A stretch of 64,000 nt of DNA from Planifilum sp021793745 (GCA_937983105.1 CALKAM010000024.1:1-64000); one strand, 5' to 3'. Shown: positions 50,685 to 59,908, counted from the first letter of the stretch. Notes: a model not told the origin generated them from the letters alone. Numbers and translations: made by a program.

Positions 50685-51587
50685 TCAATTGGCCGGCCGC
50701 TCCTTTACCCGCTGCATGGAACGCCATTTCCAAACCACCCAGATTTGGCTGGCGAGACAAAGGGAGGAATACATTCCCGCCGTCAAGCCCAGCAGGAGGG
50801 CGAGGGAAAAATAGCGGATGCTTTCCCCCCCGAATAAGAAGAGGGCGGCACCGGCGAAGAGGACGGTGATTCCCGTGTTAATCGAGCGAATGAGGGTCTG
50901 ATGGATGCTCTCATTCACCACGCGGCTCAAATCCTCCCAGCTCTTCGGCTTGACCAACGCCATCAGCTCCCGGATCCGGTCAAAGATGACGATCGTGTCG
51001 TTCACCGAATAACCGATGATGGTGAGAACCGCGGCGATGAACACCACGTCCACTTCCAACTGCAGGATCGAAAAGGCTCCGATGACAAAGAGGGCGTCAT
51101 GCACCAGAGCCAACACCGCGGCCACGGCAAAGCGGTACTCGAACCGGATGGTCACGTAGAGGATAATCCCGATGGAAGCGAGCAGCGTGGCGATGATCGC
51201 ATTTCTGGCCAGCTCCCGTCCGATCACGGGATCGATCCGCTGCTCCTGGAAACCGGCGAAGTCGTCGCCGTAAAACTTCTGGAAATGTTTTTGGATCTGA
51301 AGCACCCGATCCTTATCCAGCGCCTCGTCCGTCCGGAAGATCAGGACTTTTCCTTCTTGGCCGGACCGGACGAAGGGATCCTCATACCCGAGCTTTTCAA
51401 ATTCTTTCTTCGCCTGCTCCACATCGGCCGGTTGCTTCACCGAGATGTCGATCCGGGTTCCGCTCTTGAAATCGATGCCCAGATTGAGCCCTTGGATGAG
51501 AAGGGAGAGGATCCCCGCCCCCAGGAGGACAGCGGAGATAAAGAAGAACCACTTCCGCTTGCCGACAAAATCCCATTTATAGTTCAC
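50685..51587 (-). CDS. secF: Protein translocase subunit SecF
   Basis: Accessory membrane subunit that helps the SecYEG pore pull proteins across. 300 residues with six helices and a periplasm-side domain after helix 1. Family marks: Gly-Ile-Asp-Phe-Lys-Ser-Gly-Thr near 37-44 and Gly-Tyr-Ser-Val-Asn-Asp-Thr-Ile-Val-Ile-Phe-Asp-Arg. GTG 51587 has AAGGAGG 9 nt upstream; ATG 51596 touches that site. It overlaps secD. SecD and SecF are separate here, unlike the fused SecDF of B. subtilis. Confidence 0.95.
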   Translation of the reverse strand: MNYKWDFVGKRKWFFFISAVLLGAGILSLLIQGLNLGIDFKSGTRIDISVKQPADVEQAKKEFEKLGYEDPFVRSGQEGKVLIFRTDEALDKDRVLQIQKHFQKFYGDDFAGFQEQRIDPVIGRELARNAIIATLLASIGIILYVTIRFEYRFAVAAVLALVHDALFVIGAFSILQLEVDVVFIAAVLTIIGYSVNDTIVIFDRIRELMALVKPKSWEDLSRVVNESIHQTLIRSINTGITVLFAGAALFLFGGESIRYFSLALLLGLTAGMYSSLCLASQIWVVWKWRSMQRVKERPAN

Positions 51588-52815
51588 CGATCTCATCCTC
51601 CTTCACGCCGAACAACCACGGCCGTTTAACCGCATTGGCCCTGACCAGCAGATTGAGCAAAATCCGCGACAGGGCGACGGCGGTCAGGAAACTGACGGCG
51701 ATGCTGAAAATCAGCGATACTGCAAAGCCGCGCACGCCGGCGGTTCCGAAATAAAAGAGGACCACCGCCGCCAAAACCGTGGTGATGTTGGCGTCGAAGA
51801 TGGTGAGAAAGGAGCGACGAGAACCGGCTTTTACCGAAACGGGAATCGACTTCCCGAGGCGCATCTCCTCCTTGATCCGCTCATACATCAAAATATTGGC
51901 ATCCACCGCCATCCCGATCCCCAGGATGAAGGCGGCAATCCCCGGCAGCGTCAGGGTTACATCCAGCAGGACAAAGGTCAGCAGGACAAGATACGCATAG
52001 GCGATCAGGCTGATGGACGCGACCAGTCCCGGCAGCCGATAATAACCGATGATGAAGAGAAAAATGGCCAAGGCGCCGTACAGACCCGCCTCCAGGCTTT
52101 GCTGGAGGGACAGGGTGCCCAAACTGGCATCCACGGCATAACTCTGTTTCTCCACGAGTTTGACCGGCAATGCTCCGGCGTTGAGCAGGTCGGCCAGCTC
52201 CTTCGCTTCCTCCACCGTGAAATTGCCGCTGATGACCGCCTCTCCGCTTGGAATCGGCTCCCGGATCACCGGAGCACTCAGCTCGTTTTCATCCAGATAA
52301 ATGGCCATGATCCGGCCCACGTTTTCCCGCGTGATCTTGGCAAACTTCTCGGAATCCTTCAATTTCAGGCGGACCGCCGGTTGACCCGTCTCGTCATAAT
52401 CCTGGGCCGCTCCCCCTTCCTTCAGGTCCTGACCCGTCAAAAGCACCTTGCCGCTTTCATCCCGGAAAGTCAGCTTCGCGGGGGTGCCGAGAACCCTCCG
52501 GGCTTCCTCCTGATCGGGAACCCCGGCCAATTGGACCCGAATCCGGTTGGGCGGTTCCACCGACAATTCCGGCTCCGTCACCCCGAGCACATCGATTCGG
52601 TTTTGCAAGGCCTGAGCGGTGTCGGCCAAAACTTGAGGGGTGATTTTTTGCCCTTTTTCCAGCGGTTGGGCTTCGTACAACACCTCAAATCCGCCTCTTA
52701 AGTCCAAACCCAGCGTCAAGTTGTTCAGGATATCTCGGGTGGTCAACGCGATGGTCGAAAGGATCGCCACCACCAAGATGAAAAAAAGCGCTAATCTGCC
52801 CCAACGAACCTTCAT
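51577..52815 (-). CDS. secD: Protein translocase subunit SecD
   Basis: Partner of SecF. 412 residues: helix 1, the large extracytoplasmic P1 domain (about 35-235) with the D1 motif Leu-Gly-Leu-Asp-Leu-Arg-Gly-Gly, then five helices with Gly-Met-Ala-Val-Asp-Ala-Asn-Ile-Leu (D4 motif). GAAGGAGGAG precedes the ATG. The conserved Asp of the proton path is kept. Forms an overlapping pair with secF. Confidence 0.95.
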   Translation of the reverse strand: MKVRWGRLALFFILVVAILSTIALTTRDILNNLTLGLDLRGGFEVLYEAQPLEKGQKITPQVLADTAQALQNRIDVLGVTEPELSVEPPNRIRVQLAGVPDQEEARRVLGTPAKLTFRDESGKVLLTGQDLKEGGAAQDYDETGQPAVRLKLKDSEKFAKITRENVGRIMAIYLDENELSAPVIREPIPSGEAVISGNFTVEEAKELADLLNAGALPVKLVEKQSYAVDASLGTLSLQQSLEAGLYGALAIFLFIIGYYRLPGLVASISLIAYAYLVLLTFVLLDVTLTLPGIAAFILGIGMAVDANILMYERIKEEMRLGKSIPVSVKAGSRRSFLTIFDANITTVLAAVVLFYFGTAGVRGFAVSLIFSIAVSFLTAVALSRILLNLLVRANAVKRPWLFGVKEDEIGEL

Positions 52816-52902
52816 ACCGCGGCTCCTCCTTCATGCCAAGACAACCATTCCCATTATCCCAAGCGGAAAGACCCGTGTCAATTTCTTCCCCTCGGAAAAA
52901 CG

Positions 52903-52930
52903 AAAAAACCATCGGCAGCTTCTCCGATGG
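52903..52930 (-). terminator. Terminator after comN
   Basis: A 7-bp stem (52909-52915 with 52924-52930), then T6 on the minus strand. Confidence 0.85.
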
Positions 52931-52951
52931 TGTCGATCGGCCTTCCACCGC

Positions 52952-53263
52952 TCATTTCTTCATCGGATCCGATTTGTAGACGCTGATCATCAGCCAGTTC
53001 ATAAAGCGGGTGGCCTTCAGAGACAAAATATCATTCACCAACCGGTTCAAGCGGGGCCATCCCCTCCGGTAATTTTCCGACACGCAGGCCCACACCTGCT
53101 CTCCCGTCACATTCTCGTATCCATAAAAGCGAAATTCTTCCGCCTTGCTGTTACACAGGCTCTCGATGCACTCCATCAACTCCGACTCGCTCAAAAGTTC
53201 CACGGAGGATTTCGGTTTCTGGTTGACCGGCTTGAGCGACTTCCGCGCCTGCTGCCGCGCCAT
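52952..53263 (-). CDS. comN: Post-transcriptional regulator ComN-like
   Basis: A 103-residue soluble protein of the family that contains B. subtilis ComN, which controls comE mRNA. It has the family stretch Phe-Tyr-Gly-Tyr-Glu-Asn-Val-Thr-Gly-Glu-Gln-Val-Trp. The N-terminal 25 residues are basic and low complexity. ATG 53263 follows AGGGGAGAGGG. Position next to secD is the same as in Bacillus. It has its own terminator. Confidence 0.85.
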   Translation of the reverse strand: MARQQARKSLKPVNQKPKSSVELLSESELMECIESLCNSKAEEFRFYGYENVTGEQVWACVSENYRRGWPRLNRLVNDILSLKATRFMNWLMISVYKSDPMKK

Positions 53264-53440
53264 TGGCACCCTCTCCCCTTGCAATAATTCCTGCGGCTTG
53301 GAGCAAGCCGTGGTCCAAGCCCGCTTTTTATTAGTATAACACGCTGTAAATGTTCAAACAATGAAAGGTGCCGCGCTTGCGGAATGGAAGCGCTCAACCC
53401 CGGTGGTGCGGGGGCAGGGCAAAGGACCTTGATCAAAATC

Positions 53441-53935
53441 CTACGACCCTTTCTTCGTTCGCGTTCCCCACGGCTTAAAAACCGAAATCGCAAATACAGC
53501 GGCCAGGGAAAGGATCTGAAGTCCGATCCCGATCCACAACTGCTCACGGTTGACGAGAAAAGCCGGATCCTGCAGCGCCCCGAAGCCCTTCGACGAAGTC
53601 CAGGTGAACGCTTTCAGGGTCCAGAAGTACATGCCCACAGGGCCCAACAGGATGGATAGCACCGTCAATGCCTCCTTGGCAATCAGCCAATAATGGTTGA
53701 ACAGCCCCCACCGGGTCAACGCGGAGAGCAGGATTCCGGTGGCCAAAGTGCCGATCGTCGATGCGCGGACAGAGGTCTTGGCCAGGATGTGCATGCTGGC
53801 ATAACACGCCTGGAGCACGCCTTCATCCTGCGTATTGGCCGCTACAATGCTCAAGACCAAAAAGACCATCGAAACTCCGAACAGGATCGCCGAAAACAAC
53901 AGATGGATCGTAAGCAACCAACGCCTCTGGGTCAC
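53441..53935 (-). CDS. Four-helix membrane protein, DUF2269-like
   Basis: About 164 residues with four hydrophobic helices (roughly 8-32, 55-75, 85-105, 135-155). It resembles the DUF2269 type of small membrane proteins; function is unknown. Start is uncertain: GTG 53935 is only 1 nt from AAGGAG, and a TTG six codons later (53917) has GAGG 6-7 nt upstream. Four 11-bp-spaced repeats lie just upstream, which suggests control by a response regulator, possibly the one encoded next to it. Confidence 0.65.
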   Translation of the reverse strand: MTQRRWLLTIHLLFSAILFGVSMVFLVLSIVAANTQDEGVLQACYASMHILAKTSVRASTIGTLATGILLSALTRWGLFNHYWLIAKEALTVLSILLGPVGMYFWTLKAFTWTSSKGFGALQDPAFLVNREQLWIGIGLQILSLAAVFAISVFKPWGTRTKKGS

Positions 53936-53990
53936 ACTCCTTCACCATTGCCACCCCCCTCCAGCGGCTCTTCCTGATGATAAATCGCGC

Positions 53991-54032
53991 GGCTAAACCG
54001 TCTCTAAACAGGAGCTAAAAAAAGGCTAAAAT
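53991..54032 (-). promoter_or_regulatory. Four direct repeats spaced 11 bp: OmpR/PhoB-type operator
   Basis: CTAAA on the plus strand (TTTAG on the minus strand) occurs at 53993, 54004, 54015 and 54026, exactly 11 bp apart; three of the four are preceded by G. One-turn spacing of TTTAG-like half-sites is the hallmark of OmpR/PhoB-family regulators. Confidence 0.65.
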
Positions 54033-54046
54033 CCCTCCAAAAAGCG

Positions 54047-54072
54047 AAAAAAGACCTTTCGGGGAAAGGTCT
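54047..54072 (-). terminator. Terminator downstream of the response regulator
   Basis: An 8-bp perfect stem (54053-54060 with 54064-54071), loop GGG, then T6 on the minus strand. Confidence 0.85.
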
Positions 54073-54179
54073 GCCGACAGCAATATAATAAGGTTGGGAC
54101 AGCGATTGCTTAGATCTTGTCGTCCCAAAAACCCTGTCCCGCCTCCGGTACGCTTCGAAGAGCGGATGATCGAACCCCT

Positions 54180-54872
54180 CTATACCTTCATGCGGTAGCC
54201 GACGCCCCAGATCGTCTCAATATATTGAGGGTTGGACGGATCCGCTTCAATTTTTTCCCTCAGCTTGCTGATATGAACGGTGACCGTGGCATTGTCCCCG
54301 ATCGCATCCATTCCCCAAACCTTCTCGAACAGTTCCTCCTTGCTGAACACCCGGTTGGGATGACGGATCAAGAACAGGAGCAGGTCGTACTCTTTGGCGG
54401 TCAAGGCGATTTCCCGCTCATGGACGAACACCTTTCGGGACCACCGGTCGATCCGGATTCCGCGCAAACGGATCTCGTTCCGCTTTTTCACACGGGCATC
54501 GGCGGTCAGCCGTTCGTACCGGGAGAGATGGGCTTTCACCCGGGCAACCAGTTCCCCGACACTGAAGGGTTTCGTCAGATAATCGTCCGCGCCCAGTCCC
54601 AGCCCGCGGATCTTGTCCACATCCTCCTTTTTTGCCGAAACCATGAGGATGGGAATGTTTTTCTCCCGGCGAATCCGTCTGCAGATTTCAAATCCGTCGG
54701 TCTTTGGAAGCATGAGATCGAGAATGATCAAGTCCACCTCTTCTTCCATCGCTTTCGCCAACCCCGCTTCTCCGTCCTCCGCAATGTCCACCCGAAATCC
54801 GCTTGCCTCCAGATAATCCTTTTGCACCTCCGCGATCACCGGATCATCCTCGATGATCAAAATTCGCTTCAT
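54180..54872 (-). CDS. OmpR/PhoB-family response regulator
   Basis: 230 residues. Receiver domain with acidic pocket Glu-Asp-Asp (8-10), phospho-acceptor Asp in Ile-Leu-Asp-Leu-Met-Leu-Pro (about 52) and Lys in Thr-Lys-Pro-Phe (about 101), then a winged-helix DNA-binding domain (about 130-228) ending Gly-Val-Gly-Tyr-Arg. All key residues are intact. The gene follows the sensor kinase by 6 bp. Its partner kinase is broken in this sequence. Candidate targets are the repeat-bearing promoters nearby. Confidence 0.93.
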   Translation of the reverse strand: MKRILIIEDDPVIAEVQKDYLEASGFRVDIAEDGEAGLAKAMEEEVDLIILDLMLPKTDGFEICRRIRREKNIPILMVSAKKEDVDKIRGLGLGADDYLTKPFSVGELVARVKAHLSRYERLTADARVKKRNEIRLRGIRIDRWSRKVFVHEREIALTAKEYDLLLFLIRHPNRVFSKEELFEKVWGMDAIGDNATVTVHISKLREKIEADPSNPQYIETIWGVGYRMKV

Positions 54873-54878
54873 GGCCGC

Positions 54879-56329
54879 TCACTCCCCCTGCTCGATCTTC
54901 GGCAGCGAAAAATAGATGCTCGTCCCTTCTCCCCGCCGGCTTTCCGCCCATACCCGACCACCGTGCTCTTCGATGATCTGTTTTACGATGGCAAGGCCCA
55001 GCCCGCTGCCTCCCGTTTCGGTATTTCTGGACGGTTCCGCCCGGTAAAAGCGATCAAAAATCTGTTCCAGCGCCTTTTCTTCAATCCCCGGACCATTGTC
55101 CCGGATGCATACCGTCGCCTCCCTTTCTCCCTCGGACAGTTCCACCCAAAGGTTCCTCTCCGCCTTATCCATGTATTTGAGACTGTTGTCGACGATATTC
55201 ATGATCACCCTCCGCAGTTTCTCGCGATCCGCCTTGACATAGATCGGCCCCCGGAGAGCGGAAAGCCCTATCGCAACCCCCTTCATCCGCGGATCGAGGC
55301 GCAGCTCCTCCGCGCAGTCCCGCAAAAAAGCCGTCAGGTCCATCGCTTCCCAGTGAAAGGGCACCCGTCTCAAATCGAGTCTGGAAAACAGCAGCAATTC
55401 ATCGATCAGACGCTCCATGTCTTCCGCCTTCTTCGCGATCATGTTCCAATATTTTCCCGCATTGGCCCGGTCTCTGCGATGCCGTCCCGGATACCCTCGA
55501 TGCATGCCTTGATGCCGGTGAGCGGTGTCTGCAGATCGTGGGATATATGGGTTAACAACTGCTTGCGGTTTTCTTCGTATTGCAACTGGATCCGGATCGA
55601 CTCCTTGAGCCGGCGCCGCATCGCTTCAAAGGCCATCCCCAGCTCCCCGATCTCATCCCTTCGATGCAAACGAACCTCATGATCCAAATCCCCATCCTTG
55701 ATCCGTTCCGCTGCGCCTTTCAGCAGGGACAGCGGTTTGATCAAACTGCGGGACACCAAAAAGGTCAAGATCCCGTTGGTGGAACCGATGACCAGCAGCA
55801 GGGAGAGCAGGAGCAGTGGGAAAAACTTCGGGCCGTTTTCGACAAACCAGCGGATGTCCGAGAAGACATAGACCGCCCCTTCCGCACCGTCGCTGAAAGT
55901 CAGCTCATGCTTTTCCACCGTGAATCGTTCATCGATCGGGATCCCCCACGGGCCCCGATCCGGCTCCGGGGACAGCTCCTGGAGGCGTTCATCGAGGTGC
56001 GGGAGGTCCACCAACGGGGAATGAAAGGTGATGCGCCCGTTTCGCACCACGACAATTCCCGCCTTTTCCCGGTTGAGCTGCTCGTCCGCCCGCTTCAGGA
56101 ACTTTCGGTCGGCAAAGCGGTCCGGATCCGTCCTGGCCACGAACCGGACGCCGCCGATCAGTTCATCACGCCGTTCGATCCTCTCCCGGAAAGCCGGTTT
56201 TCCACCCCCGGTGCGCGCCCCATCGGGAAAAAACGCGGAGGAAAGCCCCCAGGCGATAAGGGCGAACAGGATGGCGGGGATCACGGTCATGGCGATATAG
56301 GACAAAAGCAATCGCATTTTGATGGACAT
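54879..56329 (-). pseudogene. Sensor histidine kinase, frameshifted
   Basis: Two reading frames together make one HAMP-type histidine kinase of about 480 residues. Part 1 (56329-55439): helix 1, an external sensor domain, helix 2, HAMP and the H-box His-Asp-Leu-Gln-Thr-Pro. Part 2 (to 54879): the rest of the dimerisation helix, N-box Asn-Ser-Leu-Lys-Tyr, G1 Asp-Asn-Gly-Pro-Gly-Ile and G2 Gly-Ser-Gly-Leu-Gly-Leu. The frame shifts near 55452-55458 in a GGGAAAA tract; one extra A would read Met-Arg-Glu-Lys-Tyr-Trp. Either real decay or a homopolymer sequencing error. Confidence 0.8.
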
Positions 56330-56451
56330 GGGTCCCGCTCCTTTTAAAAAGAACATGGGGGTCAGGGCGAAAGCTCCGCCTTCACGAATCGACACACCCA
56401 GCCCTGATACCCTTCCTTTCCCTTACACCGAATGCTCATTCCATCCCTTTC

Positions 56452-56484
56452 AAAAAACCGGATCCCCAAGCGACCCGGTTTTTT
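56452..56484. terminator. Terminator between the exported-protein pseudogene and the kinase
   Basis: A 10-bp stem (56452-56461 with 56475-56484) that contains A6/T6 in its arms. It separates the two transcripts. Confidence 0.7.
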
Positions 56485-56490
56485 GGGCGC

Positions 56491-57357
56491 TTAATGGCGC
56501 CGCCCGAACTTCATCCGATCCCATTCCATTTTCACCGCTTTTTTGCCTGCGAGGTCGATCCGTTTCGGATCCGTCTGGTTCATCCCGGAGAAACGGGCCC
56601 GGATCTGCAAAGTGAGCTCGTGATGCTTTCCGGCGTCATCCCTTCCGGTCATGCGGACCCTCACCGTTTGCTGCTGGAGCCTATTTGTCGGAGTGATGTC
56701 GGCTGTGAAATCCATCTCCTCCACCCTGATCGCTTTCGTCAGCACGGGGATCTCCGCCATACACCCGCTTTCCGGCCCCCGCGGACGGGAACGGGAGGCC
56801 TAGGTCATGGCTATTCTCCCGATCCCATTCACAAACGAAGGAATCCGTTGCTCCGACAGAGCGAGCTCCACCCGCTTTCCGCCATCGGGCCCCTTCTCCA
56901 CCGTCATGTCCTCCCGCACCGAGCGCAACAGGGCATTCGCGATGAAGCGCGCCGCTTTTGGAGGCCCTTCCTTTCCCTTCTCCCCTTTCGGATGTTCCAG
57001 CCATCGATAGATCTCCTCGTCGCCCTCTTTGAAGATCACTTTCCCGTCCTGCCAGAATACCTGCCGCACCCGGCCCTTGGCTCCTTCGGTCCCGTCCTGG
57101 AAAACAGCTTCCACGTTTCCGGCTTTCATCTCCTTGTTCAGTTTCACCTTCGCGCGACCGGAAAACACCTTTTTTCCATGGTCGGTGATGCGGACGTCCA
57201 CATCGGCCGTCAGGCTCTTCGCCCCTTTCGTCCTTTCCAATGCCGCTTTGTAAACTTCATAACCCGCCGCACTTGCCGAAGCGGAAAAAACGCTGACAGA
57301 GAACATCACGAATCCGACGGCCAAAACGGCACCCGCCGCCAACCATTTTTTTCGCAT
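56491..57357 (-). pseudogene. Exported protein with an in-frame amber stop
   Basis: One frame of about 288 codons interrupted by TAG at 56800-56802. Before it: signal peptide (about 1-28, ending Ala-Ser-Ala-Ala), then a beta-rich domain starting Gly-Tyr-Glu-Val-Tyr-Lys-Ala-Ala-Leu. After it the same frame runs 14 codons to Met-Ala-Glu-Ile and on for 89 codons of clear protein (Glu-Glu-Met-Asp-Phe-Thr-Ala, Gly-Met-Asn-Gln-Thr-Asp-Pro). A CAG-to-TAG change would explain it. It resembles secreted proteins often encoded next to two-component genes. It has GGAGAGGGG before the ATG. Confidence 0.7.
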
Positions 57358-57447
57358 GGGAACCCCTCTCCTTCCATGTCGATGGCTTCGTCTTTTCCCC
57401 TGTGCGAGGATGTCAAATCCTCCTGTCCCCATCATAAGGCCCGTGTC

Positions 57448-57474
57448 TTAAACCCCCCTAAATCAATTCGAAAG
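57448..57474 (-). promoter_or_regulatory. Weaker repeat set upstream of the exported-protein gene
   Basis: TTAAA (57448), CTAAA (57458) and CGAAA (57469) on the plus strand, 10 and 11 bp apart. It recalls the four-repeat operator at 53993-54030 but is less regular. Confidence 0.3.
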
Positions 57475-57481
57475 AAATTAT

Positions 57482-57510
57482 AAAAAAAACCGGCAGAACC
57501 ATCCGCCGGT
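57482..57510 (-). terminator. Minus-strand terminator upstream of spoVB
   Basis: Stem ACCGGC/GCCGGT (57489-57494 with 57505-57510), then at least T7 on the minus strand. No minus-strand gene ends here. Confidence 0.6.
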
Positions 57511-57611
57511 GAAAACGGGCCCTGCCGCAGGCCGACTGTCATCAAAGAAGGGAAGAAGGGCATAGGCTTGTATCAGGAAGATGAAAATCATCGGGAAAGA
57601 AGGGGCCGCGC

Positions 57612-59195
57612 TTGACCAAGCAAACATTTCTTCGGGGTACCCTCGTTCTCGTCGGAGCGGGCTTCGTCACCAAAATCCTGGGATTCGCCTATCGGATCGT
57701 CCTTTCGCGAATGATCGGCGACGAGGGCATGGGTTTGTTTCAGATGGCCTATCCGATCCTGCTCTTTACCATCACCCTGACCACGGCGGGCCTTCCCGTG
57801 GCCATCTCCAAATTGGTGTCGGAAGCCGAAGCAAAGGGAGATGAACGGCAAATCCGCAACCTGCTGATCGTCGCCACGGTTATCGTGACGATGACGGGGA
57901 TTTTGTTTACGGTTTTAATGATTCTGCTGGCACCGGTGATCGCCAACACCCTGTTGACGGATGAACGGGCCCTCTATCCGCTGCTGGGGGCGGCACCGAT
58001 CATCCCGATCGTGGCCGTCTCCTCGATTTTCCGGGGATATTTCCAGGGAAGGCAGCGCATGAGTCCCTACGCCTTTTCCCAAATCGGCGAACAAATCGTC
58101 CGCATTTTCACGGTTTTAATTCTGGCCCAACTGTTGCTGCCCTACGGGATCGAATACGCCTCCGCCGGCGCGATGATCGGCATCATCTGCGGTGAATTCG
58201 CCGGTTTGATGATGCTGATCCGTTCCTACCGGAAGGATCCCCGACGACCCGCGCTCCAGCTGCGCGGCCGAAAAAGGGGGGAAAGGGCAGCCTTGTTTCG
58301 CCGATTCCAATCGACGCTCCACCGGCTGCTGCGGATCTCCGTTCCGGTCACCGCCAGCCGCCTCTTCGGCTCCCTGGCTTACGCGGTGGAACCGATCATC
58401 GTCTCCCAAAGCCTGGCCTTGGCCGGAATCGGAACCGCTACGGCGACGGCCCTGTACGGCCAATTGGAGGGGATGGCGTTTCCGTTGATCGCCTTTCCCT
58501 CCTTCATCACCTATGCCCTGTCCGTCTCCCTCGTCCCCGCCGTTTCGGAGGCCGCCGCCCGGGGACGGAGTGTGCTGGTGGAACACCGTCTCAATCAGGC
58601 CATTCGCCTCTGTCTCATCGTCGGTGCCCCCTGCGCCGTCCTGATGTTTGTCCTGGCGGAGCCCTTCTCCCTCCTGTTGTACAATGAGCCCGGGGTTGCC
58701 CAGATGATGAAAATCCTGGCCCCCTTCGCCATCTTCCTCTACCTGCAGGGACCGCTGGCGGCTGTGTTGCAGGGATTGGACCGGGCGAAGGAATCGATGC
58801 ACAACTCGATCTTCGGCACAATCATCAAAACCGCGCTGATCTTCCTCCTGGCTTCGCAGCCCCGACTGGGAATTAGCGGAGTGGCGCTGGCCATCAACTG
58901 CGGCGTCATCATCGTGACGGTTCTTCATTTCCTGACCATCCTGCGTTACGTCCCCTTCACCCTCCATCTTCGGGAATGGACAAAGCTGGGCGTAGCCGTC
59001 ACCGGGATGGGCGCCATCATCCACTGGATCTACACCTTTCACGATGCTCCGCTCCTACCCCGGCTGCTCACGGCCCTGACGGCCGGGGGGCTGGTGTACC
59101 TGGCATCCCTTTTATTCCTCTCGCTGATCAAAAAAGAGGATGCGTCTCGCCTGCCCATCATCGGCGAATGGCTGGCGAAACTCCTGCCCCGTTAG
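57612..59195 (+). CDS. spoVB: Stage V sporulation protein B, MOP-family flippase
   Basis: Polytopic membrane protein that is needed for spore cortex formation, probably moving lipid-linked precursor in the mother cell. 527 residues and about 14 helices; the MurJ/MATE-like pattern is clear, with Phe-Arg-Gly-Tyr-Phe-Gln-Gly-Arg near 140 and Tyr-Asn-Glu-Pro near 355. Start TTG with AGAAGGGG 6-10 nt upstream. No convincing SigE promoter is visible. It converges on yrbG with a 4-bp overlap of stops. Confidence 0.93.
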   Translation: MTKQTFLRGTLVLVGAGFVTKILGFAYRIVLSRMIGDEGMGLFQMAYPILLFTITLTTAGLPVAISKLVSEAEAKGDERQIRNLLIVATVIVTMTGILFTVLMILLAPVIANTLLTDERALYPLLGAAPIIPIVAVSSIFRGYFQGRQRMSPYAFSQIGEQIVRIFTVLILAQLLLPYGIEYASAGAMIGIICGEFAGLMMLIRSYRKDPRRPALQLRGRKRGERAALFRRFQSTLHRLLRISVPVTASRLFGSLAYAVEPIIVSQSLALAGIGTATATALYGQLEGMAFPLIAFPSFITYALSVSLVPAVSEAAARGRSVLVEHRLNQAIRLCLIVGAPCAVLMFVLAEPFSLLLYNEPGVAQMMKILAPFAIFLYLQGPLAAVLQGLDRAKESMHNSIFGTIIKTALIFLLASQPRLGISGVALAINCGVIIVTVLHFLTILRYVPFTLHLREWTKLGVAVTGMGAIIHWIYTFHDAPLLPRLLTALTAGGLVYLASLLFLSLIKKEDASRLPIIGEWLAKLLPR

Positions 59196-59908
59196 CGGTC
59201 CTTCGAGGAACCCTCCTCCACTTCGTCACGACCATCGAGAAGCAGATGGCCTTGATTATCCATGATGGCGAGAAAAATCTCTTCGACACCGCGGTATCCC
59301 TGACGTCGGACCTCCTGCTCCAGCCAGCGGCGGCTTCGCCCGATCCGCCGCAATCCCTTCTCCTGCACCTGGCCCTCGATGATCAGATAGACAGGAAGTT
59401 TGGAGGACTGAATCCGTTCGGGCGGAAAAAGATCTTCCTTGGATACCGCCTTTTTTTCCTCTTTGGGGAAGACGCTCAACTTCCCCGACGTTTCCAGAAT
59501 GGCGAACTCCACATCGGCGATGTTGTCGATGTTCTTTTCCCGAAGCTGCGCCATCAAATCATCGAGATTGTATCGATTTCGGGCCATCTCCTTCTCCCGG
59601 ATCTTGCCGTCTTCGATCAACACCGCGGGCTTGCCGTCGACGAGGTGTCGAACCGTCTGATTTTTCAAGGATAAGTAGGATAGCGCGATTTGCGTCACCA
59701 TCAGCGTGACGATGGGCAGAATTCCCTGGATCACCGGCTGATCCCCGTTTTCGATGAAAATCACCGCCAGATCGGCGATCATGATGGAAACGACCAAGTC
59801 AAAGACGGACAGCTTCCCGATCTCCCGCTTTCCCATCAGGCGCATGACCATCAATATAAAAAAATAGATAAACAGAGTTCGAAAAAACAACTCAATCGAT
59901 TCCATCAT
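59192..59908 (-). CDS. yrbG: DUF421 membrane protein YrbG
   Basis: About 238 residues: three N-terminal helices (to about 85), then the YetF-type cytoplasmic domain with two similar halves. Motifs Gly-Lys-Arg-Glu-Ile-Gly-Lys-Leu near 23-30 and Arg-Tyr-Asn-Leu-Asp-Asp-Leu are typical of DUF421. Function unknown; relatives are spore or envelope proteins. ATG 59908 or 59905 after AAGGGGTG. Same place as in B. subtilis, near spoVB. Confidence 0.9.
   Translation of the reverse strand: MMESIELFFRTLFIYFFILMVMRLMGKREIGKLSVFDLVVSIMIADLAVIFIENGDQPVIQGILPIVTLMVTQIALSYLSLKNQTVRHLVDGKPAVLIEDGKIREKEMARNRYNLDDLMAQLREKNIDNIADVEFAILETSGKLSVFPKEEKKAVSKEDLFPPERIQSSKLPVYLIIEGQVQEKGLRRIGRSRRWLEQEVRRQGYRGVEEIFLAIMDNQGHLLLDGRDEVEEGSSKDR

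Noticed and set aside
53380..53400. cre-like site TGGAAGCGCTCAAC
   Set aside because: Three mismatches at defined positions and not at a promoter.
57545..57590. SigE promoter before spoVB
   Set aside because: CATAGGCT could be a -10, but no -35 fits at the right distance.
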